Shown: positions 1-6,043 of the stretch, in pieces
Layout of the letters: each line of letters starts with the position of its first letter
How positions within the stretch are numbered: position 1 is the stretch's first letter
DNA from: Methanocorpusculum sp.
GTDB taxonomy: Archaea; Halobacteriota; Methanomicrobia; Methanomicrobiales; Methanocorpusculaceae
Reading direction: 5' to 3'
Assembly: GCA_029987235.1 (NCBI GenBank)
Contig: DALTWF010000042.1
Location: 1 to 10,870 of the forward strand
Length of the DNA: 10,870 nucleotides
Notes under the pieces: model-generated
Databases searched by the model: none
Told to the model about the DNA's origin: nothing
What the model saw: the letters and a program-made list of their open reading frames with translations, nothing else
Program-made: the position numbers and the translations under genes

Positions 1-841
1 CAAAGCACCGGCAAAAGCCCCGGCTAAGAAAGAGGTCAAAGCACCGGCAAAAGCCCCAACTAAGAAAGAGGTCAAAGCACCGGCAAAAGCCCCAACTAAG
101 AAAGAGTTCAAAGCACCGGCAAAAGCCCCGGCTAAGAAAGAGGTTAAAGCACCGGCAAAAGCCCCGGCTAAGAAGGAAGTCAAAGCACCGGTTAAGACAC
201 CTGCAAAGAAAACCGCAAAAAAGGCGGAACCGGAAGTAAAACCGGTTGAAGAACCTGAAGTAAAGGCAGAAGAGCCTGAAATCAAGGCAGAGCCGAAAAA
301 GACCGTGAAAAAAGAACCGGTCGAGGTTTCTGCAAAAGAACTCCTGAAAAACCCGGCAATATTCAAATATCTCCATAAACTGGTCGGCGATGAAGGAATC
401 GGTCTTATCTATAGCTGCCCGAAAGAAGAGTTAAGCGATGAGGAAATCGCCGAACAGACAGAAATCAACTTAAACAGCGTCCGTCACTCATTATACAACC
501 TCTATGAACACCGTCTGGCGGAATACCGCAGAATCAAAAACAACGAAACCGGCTGGCTTACTTATCTGTGGAAACTGCGGCTGGACAACATCGACTCCGT
601 TCTTAAGGCGGAAATGAAAGTTGCTGCGGAAAAACTTGCTGCCCGCCTGAAATATGACGAAAACAACGACTTTTATCAGTGCAAAAACTGCGGCACCATG
701 CTTACCTTCAATAACGCGATGGAAGAAAACTTTGTCTGTCCTCAGTGCGGAGATATGCTTGCCCACTTTGACGCAGAACTTCTGGTCGCTGCTCTTGCCC
801 GCCGCGTGAAAGAGATGAACAATTCCTTATCCGAAGAATAA
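1..841 (+). CDS. tfe: Transcription factor E (TFE, TFIIE-alpha homologue) with a long Lys/Ala/Pro-repeat N-terminal extension; 5' end outside window
   Basis: TFE assists archaeal RNA polymerase, TBP and TFB in opening promoter DNA. The frame is open from base 2 to the TAA at 839-841, giving 279 visible residues with no start visible. Visible residues 1-60 are five 12-residue Lys/Ala/Pro repeats, followed by a decayed sixth. Residues about 75-107 are Glu/Pro-rich and acidic. From about residue 110 the sequence is a typical TFE: a winged-helix part (SAKELLKNPAIFKYL, GDEGIGLI), then a zinc ribbon with C227-x2-C230 and C246-x2-C249. TFE proteins are usually about 170-180 residues, so the extension is atypical. 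A GTG at 305 could start a normal-length 178-residue protein, but no good Shine-Dalgarno precedes it and the repeat is in frame, so I favour one long protein. The next gene starts directly after the stop codon. The core assignment is firm; the function of the extension is unknown. Confidence 0.9.
   Translation, partial: KAPAKAPAKKEVKAPAKAPTKKEVKAPAKAPTKKEFKAPAKAPAKKEVKAPAKAPAKKEVKAPVKTPAKKTAKKAEPEVKPVEEPEVKAEEPEIKAEPKKTVKKEPVEVSAKELLKNPAIFKYLHKLVGDEGIGLIYSCPKEELSDEEIAEQTEINLNSVRHSLYNLYEHRLAEYRRIKNNETGWLTYLWKLRLDNIDSVLKAEMKVAAEKLAARLKYDENNDFYQCKNCGTMLTFNNAMEENFVCPQCGDMLAHFDAELLVAALARRVKEMNNSLSEE
2..181 (+). repeat. Five tandem 36 bp repeats coding for KAPAKAPAKKEV units
   Basis: Units start at 2, 38, 74, 110 and 146, and a diverged sixth begins at 182. 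Each codes 12 residues of the type KAPAKAPAKKEV, with variants APT and EF. Copies differ from each other by only a few bases, mainly the eighth codon (gct or act) with its preceding proline codon, and the last codon. The array runs off the left edge, so total copy number is unknown. It lies wholly inside the tfe reading frame and has no spacers. Confidence 0.95.
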
Positions 842-1318
842 ATGGATTATATCCAAACACTTTTTTCCCGCGGCTGCGATGCGGGTGTTGTATCTCACTG
901 CAAAAAAGTTGCAGAGGCAGCCGCGCGGTATCACGGCGCATCTGTTGATGATGACCTTGTTTATGCAGGGGCGGTTATGCATGACATCGGCCGAAGCGTG
1001 ACGCATTCTATCCGTCATGCAGCCGAGGGCGCCCTGATTTGTACCAAAATGGGACTTTCTGACGACCTTGTTCACATCGTGCGCTCGCATACGGGCGCCG
1101 GACTTTCAGCTGAAGAAGCCTCGCTTCTCGGTCTGCTGCCGGAGGATGCGGTACCCGAAACGCTTGAGGCAAAAATCGTTGCCCATGCAGACAATCTTGT
1201 CAAAGGTTCGCGCGAGATAACCATGTGCGAACGCATGATGTTAATTGCTGATTTGCCGGCGCGTTCGAAGAAAAACATCGCCCGTCTTGCGTTCGAAGTA
1301 GAGCTTCTCCGCGAATAA
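842..1318 (+). CDS. HD-domain (HDIG-type) metal-dependent hydrolase
   Basis: A 158-residue protein of the HD phosphohydrolase superfamily, resembling the small archaeal proteins annotated as HDIG domain / TIGR00295 family. Visible metal-binding candidates are H19, the H47-D48 pair in the motif MHDIGR, H59, H83 and D117 in AHADN, spaced as in HD enzymes that hydrolyse phosphoester bonds. The substrate cannot be told from sequence. There is no signal peptide or membrane segment, so it is probably cytosolic. Its ATG follows the tfe TAA directly (TAAATG), which implies translational coupling and one transcript with tfe. hisD begins 42 bp downstream on the same strand. Confidence 0.85.
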   Translation: MDYIQTLFSRGCDAGVVSHCKKVAEAAARYHGASVDDDLVYAGAVMHDIGRSVTHSIRHAAEGALICTKMGLSDDLVHIVRSHTGAGLSAEEASLLGLLPEDAVPETLEAKIVAHADNLVKGSREITMCERMMLIADLPARSKKNIARLAFEVELLRE

Positions 1319-1360
1319 GAGTACGAGTGATTAAGTTCTATCAGCGCAAATACATTAAGC

Positions 1361-2611
1361 ATGATGTGGCAGCCGGTGACAGTTGATGCCTGGAAAGAAA
1401 ACAGGCGCGGTTCTCTTGCAGATGTAAAAGAGACCGTAACGGCGATTATTAATGATGTAAAGGAGAACGGAGATGCGGCTTTATTTGCCCTCACGGAAAA
1501 ATTCGACCGGCAGAAACTCGCATCCCTGAAAATATCCCGCGAGCAGATTGAAGAAGCATACGAAAAGGTTGACCCTGCATTAGTTCAGGCGCTATGCGAA
1601 GCAGAAGCACGTATTACTCAGTTCCATGAACTCCAGAAACCAAAGGCGCTCTGGCTTGAAGAAACCGAGGAGGGTATCACGCTCGGCGTAAAAACCACGC
1701 CGCTTGACCGTGTCGGTGCCTATATCCCGGGAGGTCGCGCCGCATATCCGTCCACGGTGTTAATGACTACTGTGGCTGCCCGTGTCGCAGGGGTAAAGGA
1801 AATCGTGCTCTGCACACCGCCGCCGGTAAATCCGCTGACGCTAGTTGCCCTTGATATTGCGGGCGTAACCGAGGCGTATTCCATCGGCGGAGCACAGGCA
1901 ATCGCTGCCATGGCTCTTGGAACGAAAACAATCCGTCCGGTGCAGAAAATTGTCGGTCCCGGAAACGTATTCGTAACCCAGGCAAAAATGATGCTTCGCG
2001 AATATGCGGAAATTGATTTCCCTGCCGGTCCGAGCGAAATCGGTGTTCTTGCAGACGAGTCTGCAAATCCTCAGTTTGTCGCAGCAGATATTTTAGCCCA
2101 GGCGGAACACGACCCCAATGCGGCATGTGTTCTGGTAACGCCGGAAAAATCCTTTGCTGATGCCGTTGGAAAGGTGCTTGAAGCTCAGTTTGCGGTTGCG
2201 CCGCGTAAGGAAATCATTGAAAAGTCCCTTGCTCATTCGGGCTATGTGATTGCAAAAGATATGGATGAGGCAGTTGCATTAATGAACGATATCGCGCCTG
2301 AACACCTTTCAATTCAGACAAAAGACCCGCTTGCAACATTGTCCGGCATCCGCCATGCAGGTTCGATTTTCATCGGGCCCTATACGCCTGTTGCGTGCGG
2401 CGACTATGCCTCAGGAACGAACCATGTTCTGCCGACGGCAGGCTACGCAAAGAATTATTCTGCGCTTGATGTCAATCATTTCATGAAACGCTCGCAGGTT
2501 CAGGTTGTAACAAAGGCGGGACTTGAGACTATTGCTGATACTATTGAAGCACTTGCAGTAGCAGAAGGACTTGCGGCGCACGCGGCTTCCGTAAAAATCA
2601 GAAGAGAATAA
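1361..2611 (+). CDS. hisD: Histidinol dehydrogenase
   Basis: Catalyses the last two steps of histidine synthesis, L-histidinol to L-histidine with two NAD+, as a zinc enzyme. The 416 residues fit the family length. Motifs seen: GAYIPGGRAAYPST (119-132), GPGNVFVTQAK (199-209) and the family signature around IDFPAGPSE (218-226). Residues matching the E. coli zinc ligands are Q247 and H250 (AQAEHD), D348 (CGDYASG) and H407; the catalytic Glu-His pair is E314-H315 (APEHLS). All expected active-site residues are present. The start is one of two adjacent ATGs at 1361 and 1364; no clear Shine-Dalgarno or promoter lies in the 42 bp before it, so it may be transcribed with the HD gene. Other his genes are not in the window, as is common in archaea. 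Confidence 0.97.
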   Translation: MMWQPVTVDAWKENRRGSLADVKETVTAIINDVKENGDAALFALTEKFDRQKLASLKISREQIEEAYEKVDPALVQALCEAEARITQFHELQKPKALWLEETEEGITLGVKTTPLDRVGAYIPGGRAAYPSTVLMTTVAARVAGVKEIVLCTPPPVNPLTLVALDIAGVTEAYSIGGAQAIAAMALGTKTIRPVQKIVGPGNVFVTQAKMMLREYAEIDFPAGPSEIGVLADESANPQFVAADILAQAEHDPNAACVLVTPEKSFADAVGKVLEAQFAVAPRKEIIEKSLAHSGYVIAKDMDEAVALMNDIAPEHLSIQTKDPLATLSGIRHAGSIFIGPYTPVACGDYASGTNHVLPTAGYAKNYSALDVNHFMKRSQVQVVTKAGLETIADTIEALAVAEGLAAHAASVKIRRE

Positions 2612-2628
2612 AAAAAATATTTTTTTTT
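2609..2628. terminator. Shared A-run/T-run serving as terminator in both directions
   Basis: Eight A (2610-2617) and nine T (2620-2628) are separated by TA. On the plus strand the T-run lies directly after the hisD stop. On the minus strand the A-run reads as T8 after the dnaG stop at 2627-2629. Archaeal RNA polymerase terminates at T-rich tracts without needing a hairpin, so one 20 bp element could stop both convergent transcripts. Confidence 0.7.
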
Positions 2629-4036
2629 AGAAAGTAATCAGCCGGATACCGACAGGTCTTCTCACCATTTCATCAAAGGAACGCGCCGCAATGTACTTTA
2701 TTCCCTTGGAAAGTGCAGTATCGACAAATTTCTGGTCTACTCCCGCATCAACAACGATACCATCCGCATCACTTTTGAGTTTCGGCAGGATTTCCTGCAG
2801 TTCGTGCAGCGAATAATCGCTTACAATACCGAAATCCTCCGTAAGAACGCGTCCTTTTCCGGTATCAAACATGCACTGCACATGTTCTTCAAGCGATACC
2901 GGATTTGAAGGGACTTTACGCGTAAGTTCGCGGTGAAGCGCCGTATTTGAAGGTTTTACCGGTCTGATGTCCTCCTCGCATACAGCGGTTTTTACAAGCG
3001 GCTTTTCCTCTTCGGGTAATTTTGGAGCTGCCGGAATTTCAGGCACGGTTTCAACCTGCAGGACAGGTTTTTTCAGTACGTCTTCTGCATCCTCCGGTTC
3101 GGGTTTTTCCTCTCCGGCGGTTTCTGCGGCAGATTCTGCAGAGTCCCCGGTATCCTTTTCCGCCGCCTGTGCCATAACATCCTGTGCAATGTCGCATACG
3201 GCTTCATTTTCCGAAATACGTACACGAACAACATCTGCCGGGACTTTAATGCGCAGGGATTTGATGATTTCCTTGCGCGTCATGTCTTCGACAGAACGGC
3301 CGCGCGGGGAAAACGCCACGAAATCAATGTCGCCGACCTGCAGCAGCTCTGATAAAATAAGGTCTCCTCCGCGGTCCCCGTCAACGAAAACTGTGGTATT
3401 TTTCTTTCTGGTTAAATCTGCCACAAACTGAGGAACCTTTGTTCCCTCAACCGCAACCGTGTTTTTAATGCCGCATCTGAGGAGATTTAAGACATCAGCG
3501 CGGCCTTCAAGTACAATTATCGCATCGGATTCAAGTACTGTCGGCCCTGCCGGCAGGTGTTCTTCTCCGACTGAGGTGATTTTTACCACACGGCTTGCCT
3601 CGCGCACTTCGGCTAAAATTTCATTGGTGGACAGACCGACTTCATCAAACGACTCAATCAGGAGTTCTTTGGCACGCGCTGCAATCTGCCGCCGCTTAAT
3701 TGCGCGCAAATCCTCGATTGCGCTGACTTTCAAATACGAAACACACGGACCTATGCGCTCAATGGTTTCAAGAGCCGCGGCAAAAATGGCCGTTTCTGCG
3801 CGGTCAAGCGAGGATGCGATATACAGTTCGCCGGACGTTTTTCCGTGTTTGCTTGCAATCTGCACATCAATTCTGCCTACGCGACCGCTCCGCTGCAGAT
3901 CACGCAAATCAAGGTCTTCTCCAAGCAGCCCTTCAGTCTGCCCGAAAATCGCGCCAACTACGTCAGTCCGTTCAACGACCCCCTCTGCTTCGATGTGGAT
4001 ATGAATAAGATACTTTGTAGTGTCAATAGAATACAT
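2627..4036 (-). CDS. dnaG: Archaeal DnaG primase-like protein with TOPRIM domain
   Basis: Archaeal DnaG carries a TOPRIM catalytic domain. It is known both as a primase-like enzyme and as a subunit of the archaeal RNA exosome that aids poly(A)-rich RNA recognition. The 469 residues show the conserved N-terminal part (TTKYLIH, VVGAIFGQTEGLLG), a TOPRIM core at about 168-255 with E177 in VLEGRAD and D219/D221 in VFVDGDRGGD (likely metal ligands), then an acidic, Pro/Glu-rich linker at about 285-375. The C-terminal domain is conserved (about 380-469). The linker is probably disordered. The ATG at 4036 is supported by a GGAGG nine bases upstream. It lies downstream of the pilin gene on the same strand, with an 83 bp gap containing a TATA-like sequence, and converges on hisD. 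Confidence 0.95.
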   Translation of the reverse strand: MYSIDTTKYLIHIHIEAEGVVERTDVVGAIFGQTEGLLGEDLDLRDLQRSGRVGRIDVQIASKHGKTSGELYIASSLDRAETAIFAAALETIERIGPCVSYLKVSAIEDLRAIKRRQIAARAKELLIESFDEVGLSTNEILAEVREASRVVKITSVGEEHLPAGPTVLESDAIIVLEGRADVLNLLRCGIKNTVAVEGTKVPQFVADLTRKKNTTVFVDGDRGGDLILSELLQVGDIDFVAFSPRGRSVEDMTRKEIIKSLRIKVPADVVRVRISENEAVCDIAQDVMAQAAEKDTGDSAESAAETAGEEKPEPEDAEDVLKKPVLQVETVPEIPAAPKLPEEEKPLVKTAVCEEDIRPVKPSNTALHRELTRKVPSNPVSLEEHVQCMFDTGKGRVLTEDFGIVSDYSLHELQEILPKLKSDADGIVVDAGVDQKFVDTALSKGIKYIAARSFDEMVRRPVGIRLITF

Positions 4037-4045
4037 GTAATAAAG

Positions 4046-4050
4046 CCTCC
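4046..4050 (-). promoter_or_regulatory. Shine-Dalgarno of dnaG
   Basis: The minus strand reads GGAGG nine bases before the ATG at 4036. This fixes the dnaG start and shows that this genome uses canonical ribosome binding sites for at least some genes. Confidence 0.75.
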
Positions 4051-4092
4051 ATGGAAGTGTGATGATAAGTAATGATAATCCATAGATACCTT

Positions 4093-4104
4093 ATGTATAT
4101 CTTT
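4093..4104 (-). promoter_or_regulatory. Candidate TATA box of dnaG
   Basis: The minus strand reads AAAGATATACAT. With the usual spacing of about 25 bases, transcription would begin near 4073, leaving a leader of roughly 37 bases that holds the GGAGG. A tandem 10 bp repeat (4059-4078) covers the predicted start point. This is a sequence match only. Confidence 0.4.
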
Positions 4105-4119
4105 ACTATTAGATAAACA

Positions 4120-4623
4120 TCATGGACAGGTATATGTTGTTGAAGAATAGAGCGTACTGTCTGTGTTCAGATAGATTTCAATGCACAAAACATCTCCTGA
4201 CTGAAATGTTCCGTCGCTGAAGTCAATAAATCCGCTGGTATTTGCATCCCAGGTATCGCCTTTCGGTCCCGCGCCGTAGATTTTTGCAACCCCGTAATGG
4301 TGTGTCGGGATGAATTCATGGCTGTTTAATGTTGTTATTACAGCGTTTTCAAGAAATCTGCCGTTTACATAGAATTTTACCGAGTAATCACGGCTTGATA
4401 TGGAAGGTCCGGTGTTTTTAATCTTGATTGTGGCAGTTACCGGGTCTGCTTTCATCACAACGAAATATTCCGGCGTTTTTTTGGGAATCAGGCTGTCAAA
4501 ATCAGGTATCATGGAGGCCAGTATAAAAAACAGCAGGAGAATCAAAATGATTGTCAGAGCAACCAGTAGAATAGTAGCAATTACGGGCGTTTCAGCGCTT
4601 TCTTTCTTTTCCTGAGGCGGCAT
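4120..4623 (-). CDS. Type IV pilin-like protein with archaeal pilin N-terminal domain
   Basis: A 167-residue secreted or pilus-subunit-like protein. The N-terminus is short and charged (MPPQEKKESAE), followed by TPVIATILLVALT and an uninterrupted hydrophobic helix to about residue 39. This matches the archaeal pilin N-terminal pattern (typically a short leader, then SPVIGVILMVAIT). Processing by an archaeal prepilin peptidase near residues 10-12 is expected, but the exact site is not certain. The remainder (50-167) looks like a beta-rich extracellular domain (TATIKIKNTGPSIS, YSVKFYVNGRF). No pilus ATPase or membrane platform gene is nearby, so it must work with components encoded elsewhere. 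No convincing Shine-Dalgarno precedes the ATG at 4623; the 200 bp upstream hold inverted repeats. Confidence 0.75.
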   Translation of the reverse strand: MPPQEKKESAETPVIATILLVALTIILILLLFFILASMIPDFDSLIPKKTPEYFVVMKADPVTATIKIKNTGPSISSRDYSVKFYVNGRFLENAVITTLNSHEFIPTHHYGVAKIYGAGPKGDTWDANTSGFIDFSDGTFQSGDVLCIEIYLNTDSTLYSSTTYTCP

Positions 4624-4825
4624 TGATGTGAGATGTTCCCTGTCGTTAACCGAGTAAGTTCACCGGGTGCTTCTGCACGTCCTCACAAATCTTTGACCGG
4701 ACAGGGAATGCCTGTGGCATGTTTCGTTGTCCTGTTCTGCATATCACGCGACCGCGTATTGATTAGACAGGGGCCTAAAACATGTCTGGTGTTTTGGCAC
4801 AAAAAAGTATTGGCTATATTCGGGT
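4624..4825. other. Non-coding stretch with several inverted repeats, upstream of the pilin gene
   Basis: No convincing gene lies in these 202 bases. There is a perfect 9 bp inverted repeat, TTCCCTGTC at 4636-4644 and GACAGGGAA at 4700-4708. There is a small hairpin ATGCC-TGT-GGCAT at 4708-4720, and an imperfect hairpin with arms 4773-4782 and 4790-4798. Within the 9 bp pair sits GTGC-loop-GCAC. It may be the leader of the pilin transcript, or a small structured RNA on either strand. An open frame on the plus strand (4633-4842) has no recognisable product. Confidence 0.5.
4801..4806 (-). terminator. T6 tract downstream of pyrC
   Basis: The minus strand reads CTTTTTTG about 20 bases after the pyrC stop codon at 4826-4828. 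It is a plausible archaeal terminator for the hypC-hypA-hypE-pyrC transcript. Confidence 0.5.
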
Positions 4826-6043
4826 TTATTTGTTTTGGCTGATTTCGTTTCTGTACCAGACGGGGCTGCCTGCAATAACCGTAACTGACGGAAAAACGCC
4901 TGCCATTCCCTCATAAGGTGTCCAGCCTGCTTTGCTGTGGAGATTTTCTGCGGTGATTTTCTGCGGCGCTTTTTCATATACTGCAAAATCCGCAAGTCCG
5001 CCTGTCTGAAGAACCGGGGCTTCAAATCCGAGAATCTTGTATGGATTTACCGCGGTTTTTTCGATAACCGCGGCAAGACTGATTTTCTTTTCATGCACCG
5101 CGTTCATTAATAAGGGCAGCATAGTCTCTACTCCCGGAACACCGGAAGGCGCCGCTGAAAATTCTGCTGATTTCTCATCTATCGTATGGGGCGCGTGGTC
5201 CGAGGCAATTACCGGGATCTCGTCAAACCGCGCCCACATTGCTGCAGTTTCTTTGTGCGGTCGAAGCGGCGGATTCATTCTGAAGTGTGTATCGGACGGG
5301 TCTGCCTGGTCGCAGGAAAGAAACAGGTGATGCGGTGCGACCTCGAAACTGCATCCTGCTGCCGCGTCAAACGACTGTGCCGAGCTTAAATGGCAGAAAT
5401 GCAGTTTTGTGCCGGCGGCGGCAAGGGATTTGACAAGTTTTATCGTTGCAACTTCGCCTGAAACCGGGCGCGCATCGCAGTGTTCCAGAAGTGTGTGTAC
5501 TGCGCCCTCTTTTACCTCTTCGGCATGCACGGTGACGGGTTTTTGAAGCGGGGCGATTTTTGCAAGGCAATCCCTGATTACCTCAGGCGTCAGTGCTGCA
5601 CCGTTTGTCGAGGGTGCGGCAAACATTTCACCGAATGCAGGCGCGCCTGCTTTTGCAAGCCCCGCAAAATCCACGCCTTCTTTTACATAGCCGTTAATTG
5701 CAAACCGGCAGTGCGCGGAAATTTCTGCAAGACTTTTGCGCGCAAGATAGTTTTCCACCGTGTCCACAAGCGGCACGGTATTGGGCTGGTCGACGACAAA
5801 AGAAACGCCGCCGCAAACGGCTGATTTCGTGCCCAAATCCCAGGTTTCCTTTGCGCTCTGCGCTCCGTCACGCATGTGAACATGCATATCGCATGCCGCG
5901 GGGATTACCAAAGCATCATGACAGTCAATTACACAGTCTGCGGATTCTGCCGCGCCGATATGCGAAATTCTCCCATGAAAAACAGAAATATCAGCCGTTC
6001 TGCCGTTGGGAAGAAGGGCATTTTTTAACACAAGGTCTGCCAT
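4826..6043 (-). CDS. pyrC: Dihydroorotase
   Basis: Third step of UMP synthesis: reversible cyclisation of N-carbamoyl-L-aspartate to dihydroorotate, by a zinc enzyme of the amidohydrolase superfamily. At 405 residues it is close to the usual type I length. Metal-site motifs seen: DMHVHMRD with H54 and H56, H173 in TVHAEE, H218 in HFCHLSSA, and D282 in ASDHAPH. The substrate-binding region NPPLRP is at 257-262. The position where many relatives carry a carboxylated lysine or an aspartate appears to be E139 (FGEMF), judged by eye from the following STNG. The ATG at 6043 directly follows the hypE TAA (TAAATG), so translation is coupled to the hydrogenase-maturation genes. A related amidohydrolase such as allantoinase is possible, but the motifs fit PyrC better. 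Confidence 0.92.
   Translation of the reverse strand: MADLVLKNALLPNGRTADISVFHGRISHIGAAESADCVIDCHDALVIPAACDMHVHMRDGAQSAKETWDLGTKSAVCGGVSFVVDQPNTVPLVDTVENYLARKSLAEISAHCRFAINGYVKEGVDFAGLAKAGAPAFGEMFAAPSTNGAALTPEVIRDCLAKIAPLQKPVTVHAEEVKEGAVHTLLEHCDARPVSGEVATIKLVKSLAAAGTKLHFCHLSSAQSFDAAAGCSFEVAPHHLFLSCDQADPSDTHFRMNPPLRPHKETAAMWARFDEIPVIASDHAPHTIDEKSAEFSAAPSGVPGVETMLPLLMNAVHEKKISLAAVIEKTAVNPYKILGFEAPVLQTGGLADFAVYEKAPQKITAENLHSKAGWTPYEGMAGVFPSVTVIAGSPVWYRNEISQNK

Noticed and set aside
2..181. The repeats at the left edge taken as a CRISPR array
   Set aside because: Units are directly adjacent with no spacers, are in frame with tfe and code a regular peptide.
305..841. A normal-length TFE starting at GTG 305
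   Set aside because: The frame is open far upstream with a regular coding repeat, and no good Shine-Dalgarno precedes this GTG. It stays an alternative start but is not my choice.
2967..4004. Long plus-strand open frames opposite dnaG
   Set aside because: Rich in Ser, Thr and Arg without any recognisable motif, and lying wholly over a well-conserved gene; typical shadow frames.
4059..4065. GTGATGA as box C of a C/D guide RNA
   Set aside because: No matching D box (CTGA) or second C'/D' pair follows at the right distance.
4633..4842. A 69-codon plus-strand frame in the region before the pilin gene
   Set aside because: No Shine-Dalgarno, no recognisable motif, and it runs into the end of pyrC. 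The inverted repeats explain the region better.
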